A stretch of DNA of 64,000 nucleotides from Aliarcobacter lanthieri (lineage in GTDB: Bacteria > Campylobacterota > Campylobacteria > Campylobacterales > Arcobacteraceae): positions 1,178,001 through 1,242,000 of the forward strand of contig NZ_CP053839.1 in assembly GCF_013201625.1 (NCBI RefSeq), in the 5' to 3' direction. Positions 35,803-44,653 of the stretch are shown one piece after another. The translations under genes and the position numbers were made by a program. The first letter of the stretch is position 1, and each line of letters starts with the position of its first letter. Under the pieces are notes generated by a model, which saw nothing but the letters and a program-made list of their open reading frames with translations, had not been told where the DNA came from and searched no databases.

Positions 35803-36196
35803 AATAGTACCCTTTTTTACACTAAACAGCTTCAAAAACGCTAATCTATATTTTATAGTTAAATATCTGGATCTGTCCAGTGTACTATATTAAATTTAGC
35901 GCATTGATTGACGTTAATGCTCACGACTACTCTAAATGAGTTTGCGATGAAATTCTATTTTATAGTAGCTTAATTTTTAATAAAACAATTCATTTAGCAA
36001 ACAATTGTTAAAATTAATAAAATTTTATAAGATATTGATATTATAAATACAAATAAAAACAGAAAGATTAAATATAAGAACTTTTCATAACAATTATTTA
36101 ATGGATATTTTTGATATTTGCAAAGATAAAGAGATTTGTAAATATTTATAGAAACATGATTAATAGTTTTATGAAGTTTGAGTTTAAGAGTTTAAA
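35803..36196. other. 394-bp non-coding region with a series of short hairpins
   Basis: No gene found. Between 35846 and 35965 several small inverted repeats follow one another: CTATATTTTATAG (35846-35858), CTGGA/TCCAG (35867-35880), GCATT/AATGC (35901-35920), ACTC/GAGT (35929-35941) and CTATTTTATAG near 35954. GC content is locally higher than in the rest of the gap. A minus-strand frame of about 31 codons ending ...HWTDPDI is open here and may be a decayed gene end. The stretch 35970-36196 is AT-rich and holds the promoter region of the next gene. Confidence 0.4.
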
Positions 36197-37222
36197 ATGA
36201 AAAAATTTTTAGAAGAAACAGAAATAATTGACTTTAATAACAAAGAAGTTTTTAATCTTGCAATTGAGTTGGCAAAAGATTGTAAAACAGATGAAGAAAT
36301 AGCAAAAAATTGTTTTTTGTATATAAGAGATAATATTCATCATAGTGGTGATTTCAAAGATGAAATAACTACTTACAAAGCTAGCGATGTTTTGAAATAC
36401 AAAACTGGTTGGTGTTATGCAAAATCTCATCTTTTAGCAGCACTTTTAAGAGCAAATGGTATTCCTGTGGGATTTTGCTATCAAAGATTATCTTGTAGTG
36501 AATATAAAAAAGATATTTATTGTTTACATGGATTAAATGTGATTTATTTAAAAGAATTTGGTTGGTATAAAGTTGATGCAAGAGGAAATAAAAAAGGTGT
36601 AAATGCGCAGTTTACTCCACCTTTGGAACAACTTGCTTTTAAGCTAGAAAAAGATGAGTTTGATTTACCAAATATTTATTCAAAACCTTTAGATGTTGTA
36701 ATTGAAGCTTTGAAAAAAAATAAAACTTATGATGAAATGATAGATATTTTTCCTGATATTTCATTTTTAATAGTTGATTATAATAAAAAATATTTAAAAC
36801 AAATAGTTGAATTATTTACAAATACAATTTATAATATAAATAAAAAAGATTACTCAAAAGAGCAGTTAAATGCTTGGGCAAATCCAAAGTATAATTTAGA
36901 ACTTTGGGAAAAAAGATTTGAGAAATCAAAACCTTTTTTATGTATTTTAGAAGATGAAGTTGTTGGCTTTTGTGAGTACTATGATGGATATATTGATTGT
37001 TTTTATGTTCATCATAAATATCAAAATTGTGGTATTGGGAAACTACTTTTAAATCATATATTTAAAATTTCAAAAGAAGAAAATATAGATAAAATCAAAG
37101 CAGATGTTAGTATTACTGCAAAATCATTTTTTGAGAAATTTGGTTTTATGGAAGTTAAAAAAAATTTAGTTAAAATAGATAATATTGAGTTGATAAATTT
37201 TAGTATGAAAAAAAACAACTAA
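36197..37222 (+). CDS. Fusion of a transglutaminase-like domain and a GNAT acetyltransferase
   Basis: 341 residues. Residues about 20-180 are a transglutaminase-like cysteine peptidase/amidase fold: Cys73 in KTGWCYAKSHLLAALLRA, His111 in YCLHGLNVIYL and Asp127 in YKVDARGNKKG. Residues about 193-335 are a GNAT acetyltransferase: FVHHKYQNCGIGKLLLNHIF-type acetyl-CoA loop (about 272-290) and FFEKFGFMEVKK near the end. Both modules look complete. The combination suggests hydrolysis or transfer on an amide followed by acetylation of a small molecule, but no substrate is known to me. Confidence 0.82.
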   Translation: MKKFLEETEIIDFNNKEVFNLAIELAKDCKTDEEIAKNCFLYIRDNIHHSGDFKDEITTYKASDVLKYKTGWCYAKSHLLAALLRANGIPVGFCYQRLSCSEYKKDIYCLHGLNVIYLKEFGWYKVDARGNKKGVNAQFTPPLEQLAFKLEKDEFDLPNIYSKPLDVVIEALKKNKTYDEMIDIFPDISFLIVDYNKKYLKQIVELFTNTIYNINKKDYSKEQLNAWANPKYNLELWEKRFEKSKPFLCILEDEVVGFCEYYDGYIDCFYVHHKYQNCGIGKLLLNHIFKISKEENIDKIKADVSITAKSFFEKFGFMEVKKNLVKIDNIELINFSMKKNN

Positions 37223-37239
37223 TAAGAAAAGGATAATAT

Positions 37240-37479
37240 ATGCCATTTTCAAAAGAAGAGAAAGAAGAACTTTTAAAAGTAAAATTTGTAGGAGAAACTG
37301 TTATAAAAAGATTTGAACAAATAGGAATTGACTCTTTAGAAAAACTTTCAAATAGTAGTGTAGAAGAGATAACAGATATTGTTTCAGATATTTTAGGAAG
37401 TTCTTGTTGGAAAAACTCTCCACAAGCTAAAAAAGCTGTTTTTAATGCTATTGAGTTTGCAAAGAATTCTAAAAAATAA
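37240..37479 (+). CDS. Small helix-hairpin-helix protein (Cdd1/pathogenicity-locus-like)
   Basis: 79 residues. VKFVGETVIKRFEQIGIDSLEKLSNSS has the form of a helix-hairpin-helix unit with a following helix, as in the small Cdd1 (PF11731) proteins; SSCWKNSPQAKKAVFNAIEFA is the second helical part. These usually bind DNA non-specifically. It follows the fusion gene by 17 bp with AAAGGA at the right distance, so likely co-transcribed. Confidence 0.65.
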   Translation: MPFSKEEKEELLKVKFVGETVIKRFEQIGIDSLEKLSNSSVEEITDIVSDILGSSCWKNSPQAKKAVFNAIEFAKNSKK

Positions 37480-37574
37480 AGATGAAAATTAAAATTTAAA
37501 AATAATTATTCTAATATGAGTATAATTCTAGTTATGATAGTATTTCTTAAAATTTTCTAAAGGATTGCTCTTTT

Positions 37575-38054
37575 ATGGTACAGTATTATCAGGAATTAGT
37601 ATATTATGTCCAAAAAATGATAGGTGATAAAGACAAAGCTAAAGATATAGTACAAGAGTCTTATATTAGAATGTTAGATGCAAAGATAGCTACTCCCATA
37701 GAAAATCAAAGAGCTTTTTTATATAAACTTGCAAGAAATATTGTTTTTGATCTTTCAAGAAAAGAGAAACACTCAATGTCAATAGAATATGAAGAAAATA
37801 ATTTTAGTATTCCAAAAGAAGAACAACCTGAAGAATTATTATTAGAAGAGTATCAACAAGAGTTATTATTTCAGATATTGGAAACTATTCCACCTAAAAA
37901 TGCTCAAGCATTTATTTTTCATGTTTTTGAAGGATTAAGTAGAAAAGAGATATCAATAAAGATGGGGATAAGTGTAGCTGCAGTTGAAAAGCATATTATT
38001 CGAGCTAGTGAAAAGATAAAAGAAAAATTAGAAAGTATTGAAGGGTTTAATTGA
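37575..38054 (+). CDS. FecI-type ECF sigma factor
   Basis: 159 residues. Region 2: VQYYQELVYYVQKMIGDKDKAKDIVQESYIRML (about 2-34); region 4: FEGLSRKEISIKMGISVAAVEKHIIRASEKI (about 118-148). No region 1 or 3, so an extracytoplasmic-function sigma factor. It overlaps fecR by 4 bp and is followed by a TonB receptor with an N-terminal signalling domain, the standard cell-surface signalling trio. Preceded by AAAGGATTG 9 nt before ATG. Confidence 0.92.
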   Translation: MVQYYQELVYYVQKMIGDKDKAKDIVQESYIRMLDAKIATPIENQRAFLYKLARNIVFDLSRKEKHSMSIEYEENNFSIPKEEQPEELLLEEYQQELLFQILETIPPKNAQAFIFHVFEGLSRKEISIKMGISVAAVEKHIIRASEKIKEKLESIEGFN

Positions 38055-38989
38055 TGATAAATATTGATGAACAAGCTATTTATTGGCTTATAAAAGAAAA
38101 AGAAGGATTAAATCCAAATGAAAAAAAAGAGCTAGACAATTGGTTAGAAATAGATCCATCTCATAGAAAATCTTATAATTCAAATAAACTATTAAGACAA
38201 AGATTTATAGAACTTCCAAACAGTATGAAAGAAAAACTAATAGAGAAAGCAAATAAAGGTGCAACAAAAACAAGATTTATAGAAAAAACTAAAAAATTTG
38301 CTATTGCTGCTTCTATTTTTCTCTGTATTGGATTTGGAGTAGATTATTATTTTATTCCTACATATTCACAAAGTTTTGTTTCAATAAAAGATATGCAAAA
38401 TACTGTAACTCTTCCTGATGACTCAAAAATAGCTTTAGATGTACACTCAAATATGAATATCAATTATTATAAAAGTAGTAGAGATATAGAATTATTAGAG
38501 GGAAGGGCAGTTTTTTATGTTGAAAAAGACAAACAAAGACCATTTATCGTAAAAACAAAAGATATTCAAATAGAAGTAGTTGGAACAGCTTTTGAAGTAT
38601 CAAATTTTGATGATGATATCAATATAAATGTAAAAGAAGGAACTGTAAAAGTATCTTTTGATAAAAAATATATCTATTTAAATAAAGGAGATAAAATAGA
38701 TATAAATAAAGATAAAAAATTGGAAGTTTCAAAAGTAGAGGTAGATTATATAGCAACTTGGGAAACTGGTTTTTTAAATTTCAATAAAATACCTTTAGAA
38801 GAAGTTTTAAAAGAATTTTCAAGATATACAGATATAAATGTACAGTTTCAAGATGAAAAAGTTTCAAATACACAAATAACTGGAAACTTTGCAATCAATG
38901 ATTTTGATAAATTTTTATTAGCTTTACCAAAGATATACTCTATAAAAGTTGATAAAAATGAAAATAATTTAAGATTTTCAAGAAAATAA
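38051..38989 (+). CDS. FecR-family transmembrane anti-sigma regulator
   Basis: 312 residues. Cytoplasmic DUF4880 domain (about 5-48, EQAIYWLIKEKEGLNPNEKK...), one membrane helix at about 84-100 (FAIAASIFLCIGFGVDYYF), then the periplasmic FecR domain (VTLPDDSKIALDVHSNMNI...; LLEGRAVFYVEKD) and a C-terminal STN-like DUF4974 domain. It holds the adjacent sigma factor and activates it when the receptor signals. The first residues are MMINID; either Met may start. Confidence 0.92.
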   Translation: MMINIDEQAIYWLIKEKEGLNPNEKKELDNWLEIDPSHRKSYNSNKLLRQRFIELPNSMKEKLIEKANKGATKTRFIEKTKKFAIAASIFLCIGFGVDYYFIPTYSQSFVSIKDMQNTVTLPDDSKIALDVHSNMNINYYKSSRDIELLEGRAVFYVEKDKQRPFIVKTKDIQIEVVGTAFEVSNFDDDININVKEGTVKVSFDKKYIYLNKGDKIDINKDKKLEVSKVEVDYIATWETGFLNFNKIPLEEVLKEFSRYTDINVQFQDEKVSNTQITGNFAINDFDKFLLALPKIYSIKVDKNENNLRFSRK

Positions 38990-39021
38990 TTAATATATCA
39001 TTAAAAAAAATGATATATTAA
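38990..39021 (+). terminator. 13-bp hairpin between fecR and the receptor gene
   Basis: TTAATATATCATT (38990-39002) pairs perfectly with AATGATATATTAA (39009-39021), loop six A. No T-run follows, so it may separate the regulator and receptor transcripts weakly or stabilise RNA ends. Confidence 0.5.
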
Positions 39022-39132
39022 AACTACAAAAAGCTTATAAAAACAAACTTTTCTATATAAAATTATAAAATTCCAAATTTTTTTAAAAAAAGTGTCTGAT
39101 TTTTAAATCTCAAACGTCATATAATCCAAAGA

Positions 39133-39151
39133 AACAATTTCAATAATTGTT
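39133..39151 (+). promoter_or_regulatory. Dyad upstream of the siderophore receptor
   Basis: AACAATT (39133-39139) and AATTGTT (39145-39151) form a dyad 24 bp before the receptor start. It overlaps the expected 5' region and could be an operator or mRNA hairpin. It does not match a Fur box well. Confidence 0.3.
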
Positions 39152-39174
39152 CTTATATTTTATTAGGAGAAAAT

Positions 39175-41514
39175 ATGACAAAGTTTAAATCAGTTATTAT
39201 TGCTCCTGCATTAGCTTTTCTTTTAACTACAAGCTTAAATGCAGAGCAATTTTCAATCACAAACTTATCTTTAAAACAGGCGATAGAAGAGATAAGTAAA
39301 AAATCAAATATGCCATATATGGTAGATGGAAAGCTACTAGAAGGTAAAAAAGCACCAAATATAAACAATATTGAAGGTGTAGAAAATGCTTTAAATGAAA
39401 TTCTAAAAGGTAGTGGATTAGAAGCTACTATTGAAAATAATACTATTTTAATAAGTCCTACTCAAGGAGCTATAAAAGTTATAAATGGGACTTATATACT
39501 TGATGATGTTTCTGTAAAAAGTACTTTTGGAAGTACAACAGAAAATACAAATTCATATACAACAGGTAGTATGAATACTTCTACAAAATTAGATTTATCA
39601 ATAAGAGAGACTCCACAATCAGTAAAAGTTTTAACAAGAGAATATTTAGATGATACAAATATCACTTCATACCAAGAGTTATTTGATAATATTACAGGTG
39701 TAACTACAAATAGAATGGATGAAAGAATACAACCAACCGCAAGGTCATTTGAAGTAGATTATTATCTTATTGATGGAATTCCAAGTGTAATGGGATTATC
39801 AGAAAGAGACCCAGATTTAATTATTTATGATAGAGTAGAACTTGTAAAAGGTGCAAATGGGCTTATGACAGGTGCTGGTAACCCTGGACTTGGAATAAAT
39901 TTTATACGAAAACATGCAAATAGTAAAGTATTTAAAGGAGATATAAATTTATCTGCTGGTTCTTGGGATAATTATAGTGCAACTTTAGATGTGCAAACTC
40001 CATTAAATTCTGATGGAACTATAAGAGCTAGACTTGTAGCAAAGCATCAAGATAGTAAATCTTTTTTAGATCATTATGAAAAACAAAAAGATACTTTTTA
40101 TGGTGTAGTTGATATGGATTTAACTGATACTACTTTTCTATCACTTGGTGCAAGCTATGAAAAACTTAATAGAGATTGGGTAAAATGGGTGGGATTACCT
40201 GCTTTTTATACTGATGGTACTAGAACAAATTTTGATAGATCAACAAATATCAGTTCAGATTGGACTTATTGGAATAGTGAGACTACAACAATATACGCAA
40301 AAGCAACACAATACTTATATGAGGATATTTCTTTAAATATAAATTATTTATACAAAGAATATACTCCTGAAACTGCCTTATTCTTTTTTGGTGGAAAAGT
40401 TGATAAACAAACAAGTTTAGGTAATGGATTCTTTTCTCTTTCATCAGTCGAGAGCAAATCAAAAGAGAATAATATTGATATTTATGCTTCTATTCCATTT
40501 AAACTTGGAGGATTAGACCATGAAATAGTGACTGGTTTTATGTATAATAAAAATGAATTAGTAAAAAGAAAATTAGGAACTCCTGTTTTAAGTAGTAAGA
40601 ATTTATATTTTAATAATATAAATATTCCTTTAGCAACTCCAATTATTAGAAATAGAAATGGAGATTTAGATGAAACAATACAAACAGGAATATATTTAGC
40701 TGGTAAATTTTCTTTGATGGAAGATTTAAAACTTATTACTGGGGTTAGAGTTTCAGATTGGGAATATAAGAATAAAACTACTGGAGCTGGAAATAGAGAG
40801 TTTAATAATGAAATTACGCCTTATGCAGGGTTGGTTTATGATATAGATGAACATCATTCAGTTTATGCAAGTTATACAGATATATTTAAAACACAAACAA
40901 GTAAAGATATAAATGATCAATATCTTGACCCAATAGTAGGAAAAAACTATGAAACTGGTATTAAAGGTGAATATTTTGATAAAAGACTAAATACTGCATT
41001 ATCTATATTTAGAGTAGAGCAAGATGGAGTTGCTACAGAAGATGAAAGTGGACCAAATATAGTTACTGGTGGAACAGCTTTTAAGGCTGCAAAAGGAGTT
41101 GTAAGTAAAGGAGTAGAGTTTGATATAAGTGGTGAAATAACTGATAACTGGAATCTTAGTTTTGGTATAGCAAACTTTGAAGCAAAAGATGCTCAAGATG
41201 AAAAATTTGAAACAAGTTCATCAAGAACAACTGCAAATTTATTTACAAAATATAAAATAAATAAAGATTTTGCTATTGGTGGTGGATTAAACTATAAAAG
41301 TAAGATTTATTCAGGAAGTGGAGCTAAGCAAATTACTCAAGATGCTTATATCTTAGCAAATATTATGGCTTCTTATGATGTAACAAAAGATTTAAAACTT
41401 CAGTTAAATATCAATAACTTATTTGATAAAAAATATTATTCTGGTATAGGCTCAAATAATATGCATTATGGAGAACCTAGAAGTTTTGCTGTTAATATGA
41501 GATATTCATTTTAA
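39175..41514 (+). CDS. TonB-dependent siderophore receptor with STN signalling domain
   Basis: 779 residues. Signal peptide 1-24 (ALAFLLTTSLNA), STN domain about 25-100 (FSITNLSLKQAIEEISKKSN... ENNTILISP), TonB box near YILDDVSVKS, plug with RETPQSVKVLTREYLDD and YDRVELVKGANGLMTGAGNPG, then a barrel ending ...RSFAVNMRYSF. RETPQSV and the GAGNPG plug motif are typical of FpvA/FhuE/FoxA-type ferric-siderophore receptors. The STN domain passes the signal to the adjacent FecR and sigma factor. The siderophore is not identifiable. Confidence 0.92.
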   Translation: MTKFKSVIIAPALAFLLTTSLNAEQFSITNLSLKQAIEEISKKSNMPYMVDGKLLEGKKAPNINNIEGVENALNEILKGSGLEATIENNTILISPTQGAIKVINGTYILDDVSVKSTFGSTTENTNSYTTGSMNTSTKLDLSIRETPQSVKVLTREYLDDTNITSYQELFDNITGVTTNRMDERIQPTARSFEVDYYLIDGIPSVMGLSERDPDLIIYDRVELVKGANGLMTGAGNPGLGINFIRKHANSKVFKGDINLSAGSWDNYSATLDVQTPLNSDGTIRARLVAKHQDSKSFLDHYEKQKDTFYGVVDMDLTDTTFLSLGASYEKLNRDWVKWVGLPAFYTDGTRTNFDRSTNISSDWTYWNSETTTIYAKATQYLYEDISLNINYLYKEYTPETALFFFGGKVDKQTSLGNGFFSLSSVESKSKENNIDIYASIPFKLGGLDHEIVTGFMYNKNELVKRKLGTPVLSSKNLYFNNINIPLATPIIRNRNGDLDETIQTGIYLAGKFSLMEDLKLITGVRVSDWEYKNKTTGAGNREFNNEITPYAGLVYDIDEHHSVYASYTDIFKTQTSKDINDQYLDPIVGKNYETGIKGEYFDKRLNTALSIFRVEQDGVATEDESGPNIVTGGTAFKAAKGVVSKGVEFDISGEITDNWNLSFGIANFEAKDAQDEKFETSSSRTTANLFTKYKINKDFAIGGGLNYKSKIYSGSGAKQITQDAYILANIMASYDVTKDLKLQLNINNLFDKKYYSGIGSNNMHYGEPRSFAVNMRYSF

Positions 41515-41516
41515 TA

Positions 41517-41541
41517 TAAAGAGAGAAATTCTCTCTTTATA
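41517..41541 (+). terminator. Terminator after the siderophore receptor
   Basis: ATAAAGAGAGAA and TTCTCTCTTTAT form a perfect 12-bp stem with a one-base centre (so effectively a shorter stem with small loop), followed by ATCTTTT. Confidence 0.7.
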
Positions 41542-41547
41542 TCTTTT

Positions 41548-41644
41548 AGTATGAGTTTCAAAGTAGTTTTATTTTAATTAAGATTTCGATGATTTTAAAC
41601 GGCAGACAATTTTTACTTTTCCTTTATACTCTGGAACTCATACT
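41548..41644. repeat. 97-bp element bounded by 18-bp inverted repeats (MITE-like or hairpin RNA)
   Basis: Left end AGTATGAGTTTCAAAGTA (41548-41565); the right end (41627-41644) is its reverse complement with 2 mismatches in 18. The inside is AT-rich with no ORF. It lies between the receptor terminator and the frameshifted rhuM gene. Short non-autonomous element or long hairpin are both possible; no clear target-site duplication can be assigned. Confidence 0.45.
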
Positions 41645-41739
41645 TAATGATATAAATAAAATCTTACAAAATGTAATATTCTTCATGCAATTTTTCTTTT
41701 TATGATAGAATTTTAGAATTGTTATCATAAGGATAAAAA

Positions 41740-42572
41740 ATGGAAGAACTATCAAATTTAGTAGTCTATAATGATGGTGAACTAGAACTTAAATTTCGGT
41801 GGACAATCAAACAGTTTGGTTGAATCAAAACCAACTATGTGAGTTATTTGATAGAGATAAATCTGTTATTTCAAGACATATAAAAAATGTCTTTATTGAA
41901 AAAGAATTAGAGAAATTTTCAACTGTTGCAAATTTTGCAACAGTTCAATTTGAAGGGGAAAGAGAAGTAACAAGAGATGTAGAATATTACAATCTTGATG
42001 TAATAATTTCTGTTGGGTATAGAGTAAAATCTCAAAAAGGTGTGAAGTTTAGACAATGGGCAACATCTATTTTGAAGAGTTATATCCAAAATGGATATGC
42101 TAAAATAACTGAACAAAGATTATTATCATTAGAAAATGATGTAAATATTTTAAAATCTAAAATAAAAGAGAATAAACTTGAAAAAGATAGTGGAATATTT
42201 TATGATGGACAAATTTTTGATTCATACTCTTTTGTAAATGATTTATTGAAGTTATCAAAAAATGAAGTTATTTTGATAGATAACTATATAGATGATACAG
42301 TTTTTACTCTTTTGAGTAAATATCCAAATATAAATTTTACTATTTATACAAACAATATTTCAAAACAATTAAATTTAGATTTTGAAAAGTATAAAAAGCA
42401 ATATAAAAATATATCTTTAAAAACTTTTAAAAATTCTCATGATAGATTTTTAATACTTGATAAAAAAGAGATATATCATTTGGGTGCTAGTTTAAAAGAT
42501 TTGGGCAAAAAATGGTTCGCTTTTTCAAAAATGAGTTTAGATATAGATGAGATTTTAGATAAATTGATATAG
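41740..42572 (+). pseudogene. rhuM-family gene with a one-base deletion near the start
   Basis: ATG 41740, preceded by AAGGAT, starts MEELSNLVVYNDGELELK, the standard RhuM opening, but then runs out of frame at about 41793 (TTTCGGTGG where GTTTCGGTGG would continue as VSVD). From 41799 another frame reads VDNQTVWLNQNQLCELFDRDKSVISRHI to the normal end at 42572 (257 residues). The middle, VKSQKGVKFRQWATSILKSYI, is the RhuM signature. The C-terminal half resembles a phospholipase-D-like module (SHDRFLILDKKEIYHLGASLKDL). Single deletion or base-call error; a GTG at 41799 could still yield a shortened protein. Confidence 0.8.
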
Positions 42573-42575
42573 AAA

Positions 42576-43172
42576 TTACTTAAATTTTTTTCTTATTCTA
42601 CTTAAATGAGTAGGAGATATACCTAGATAAGAAGCAATTTGGTATTGGGGTATTCTTGAAATGATATGTCCAAATTCATTTTTAAATCGTTCATATCTTT
42701 TGTGTGCATCTTCTAAAACTAAAGAAAGACCAGTATCATCTTTATGTAATACCCAATGTTTTTCTAAATAAAAAATATGATACATTTTTATATCATCATA
42801 TTTCATCAAAAGCTCTCTATATTTATTATGATTTATATCTATTACAATAGAGTCTTCTATTGCTTGAACAGCTGAATTTAAAGGTTTTTTATACAATAAT
42901 GCAACCATAGGACCATAAAATCTAGTTTCCCAAAAAAAACTTTTTGTATATTCTTCTCCATTTTCATTTAAAGAAAATGTCCTAAATAAGCCTTTATATA
43001 CATAACTTATTTCATTTACTTCATCATATAAATCAAAAGCATATTCATTCTTTTTTATATATTTAATTTTACATATTTTTTTAAATTCTTCCCATGATTC
43101 ATTTGAAATAGGATAATAAGAGCTTAAAGTGTCTCTTAAAGAATTAAAAATTTCATTATCAGTTATATTCAT
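42576..43172 (-). CDS. Crp/Fnr-family transcriptional regulator
   Basis: 198 residues: a cyclic-nucleotide-binding-like domain (about 20-130, KNEYAFDLYDEVNEISYVYKGLFR) and a C-terminal helix-turn-helix with YQIASYLGISPTHLSRIRKKFK. It lacks the N-terminal Cys cluster of FNR. The effector is unknown. It is divergent from the EamA transporter gene across 115 bp, suggesting it controls that gene. It converges on rhuM with a 3-bp gap. Confidence 0.85.
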   Translation of the reverse strand: MNITDNEIFNSLRDTLSSYYPISNESWEEFKKICKIKYIKKNEYAFDLYDEVNEISYVYKGLFRTFSLNENGEEYTKSFFWETRFYGPMVALLYKKPLNSAVQAIEDSIVIDINHNKYRELLMKYDDIKMYHIFYLEKHWVLHKDDTGLSLVLEDAHKRYERFKNEFGHIISRIPQYQIASYLGISPTHLSRIRKKFK

Positions 43173-43287
43173 ATTTCTACTTAGTAAGTTTTTTTACTAG
43201 GATACAAAAAACTATTTAAAAAATCAACCTATGTAAATGAATAAAAAAAATTGTTTCAATAATATTTCATAAAAAAAAGGAGATACG

Positions 43288-44169
43288 ATGCAAAAAAATA
43301 CAAACGCACATCTTTTAATATTATTTGCAACTTTTTTATCTGGTGGTTCTTTTATAATTACGCAAAAATTAACAGGAGGAATAAGTCCATATTCTATAAC
43401 ATTACTTAGGTTTACAATTTCATTTTTAATTCTTTTACCTTTTGTATTTATGAAAAAAGAGTATAGAAAAAATCTTCTATCTACTTTTAAAAGAGCTATG
43501 ATTATTAGCTTCTTTTATGCAGCTTTCTTTATAGGAATGTTTATTGCTTTAGAATATACAACAGCATTAAATACTGGTACTATTTTTACTTTTGTACCTT
43601 TAATAACAGCAATATTTTCTATATTTGCTTTTGGTCAAAAAATAGCTTTAAGAAAATATTTTATATATTTTATTGGTATTATAGGTACATCTTTGGTAGT
43701 ATTCAAAGGTGATATAGATATGTTTTTTTCTTTATCACTTAACAAAGGTGATATTATATTTTTTATTTCAATTATATTTATAGCTTTATATTCAATTTCT
43801 GCTAAATATTTTTATAGAAAAGATGACAATATATTGGTTCTTGTATTTATGACTTTGGTTGGAGGTTCTATTTGGATGGCTATGGCTATTTTTATTCTAA
43901 ATATTTCTTTAGAATGGGATAAAATAGATAGTAAACAATTTTTATATATAGGATACTTAAGTATAGCAGCAACTTTAATAACTGCATATTTATATCAAAA
44001 AACGAATATTGTATTAGGACCAAAAAAAGTTATGGCATATACTTATTTAACTCCTGCAACTATTGCTCTTTTATCTTTTATTTTTGAGTTTAAACTTATA
44101 AATATTTGGATGTTTATAGGGATTTTAATATCTTCATTAATAACTATTGTATTATTAAAAGGAGAGTAG
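43288..44169 (+). CDS. EamA/DMT-family transporter
   Basis: 293 residues, ten predicted membrane helices in two EamA repeats; SPYSITLLRFTISFLILLPF and ALEYTTALNTGTIFTFVPLITAIFS are typical of repeat 1, and YQKTNIVLGPKKVMAYTYLTPATIALLSF of repeat 2. Probable exporter of amino acids or other small metabolites. Good ribosome site AAAAAGGAG. Divergent from the Crp-like regulator, which may control it. Confidence 0.88.
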   Translation: MQKNTNAHLLILFATFLSGGSFIITQKLTGGISPYSITLLRFTISFLILLPFVFMKKEYRKNLLSTFKRAMIISFFYAAFFIGMFIALEYTTALNTGTIFTFVPLITAIFSIFAFGQKIALRKYFIYFIGIIGTSLVVFKGDIDMFFSLSLNKGDIIFFISIIFIALYSISAKYFYRKDDNILVLVFMTLVGGSIWMAMAIFILNISLEWDKIDSKQFLYIGYLSIAATLITAYLYQKTNIVLGPKKVMAYTYLTPATIALLSFIFEFKLINIWMFIGILISSLITIVLLKGE

Positions 44170-44172
44170 AGC

Positions 44173-44514
44173 TTAATTTATAATAGCTCCCATATCTTTT
44201 GCATATTGTTCACCCCATTTACTCATCATATCAAATACTTCGAGTAATCTTTCTCCATGGATTGTTAAAGAGTATTCAACTTTTGGTGGTACTTCGGGGA
44301 AAACAATTCTATTTACTAAAGCAACTTCTTCTAAAGCTTTTAATTTTCTACTTAAAGTTCTTTGAGAAATATCACTTATCTTTTCTGATAATTCACTAAT
44401 TCTTAATGGTTTTGTAGATAGATTCCAAAGAATTAAGAACTTCCATTTGTCATCAGCTAAATCCATAGGAATTTGGCTTGGACATTCATATTTTATTCCA
44501 TTTAATTCAATCAT
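44173..44514 (-). CDS. HxlR-family transcriptional regulator
   Basis: 113 residues, winged helix of the HxlR/MarR-like type: Cys10 followed by PSQIPMDLADDKWKFLILWNL, then FRISELSEKISDISQRTLSRKL-type recognition helix and the wing region VFPEVPPKVEYSLT. The N-terminal Cys is often redox- or electrophile-sensing in this family. Divergent from a NAD(P)H oxidoreductase gene, with a dyad in the gap; a classic regulator-target pair. Confidence 0.9.
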   Translation of the reverse strand: MIELNGIKYECPSQIPMDLADDKWKFLILWNLSTKPLRISELSEKISDISQRTLSRKLKALEEVALVNRIVFPEVPPKVEYSLTIHGERLLEVFDMMSKWGEQYAKDMGAIIN

Positions 44515-44578
44515 TAAGAGCCTTTAATAAATTTTTATTTAAAATAAGTATATCAAAAAATCTAGAATAATGCAATTC

Positions 44579-44610
44579 GGACAATAAAGTCTATACTTGA
44601 CAAAAATGTC
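44579..44610. promoter_or_regulatory. Candidate HxlR operator
   Basis: GACAAAAATGTC (44599-44610) is a perfect 4-4-4 palindrome; a related GACAATAAAGTC lies 19 bp upstream (44580-44591). Both sit between the divergent hxlR and oxidoreductase genes. HxlR proteins commonly bind such dyads. Confidence 0.5.
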
Positions 44611-44653
44611 TTAATTGGATAATATTCTAAAATTTTAAAAAAAAGGTCTAAGT

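Noticed and set aside
35858-35920. Possible integron attC site (GTTAAAT core and hairpins)
   Set aside because: Only one core-like heptamer was found; the matching RYYYAAC and the symmetrical boxes are missing.
39100-39152. Fur box upstream of the siderophore receptor
   Set aside because: The AACAATT/AATTGTT dyad does not match the GATAAT-type Fur consensus well enough.
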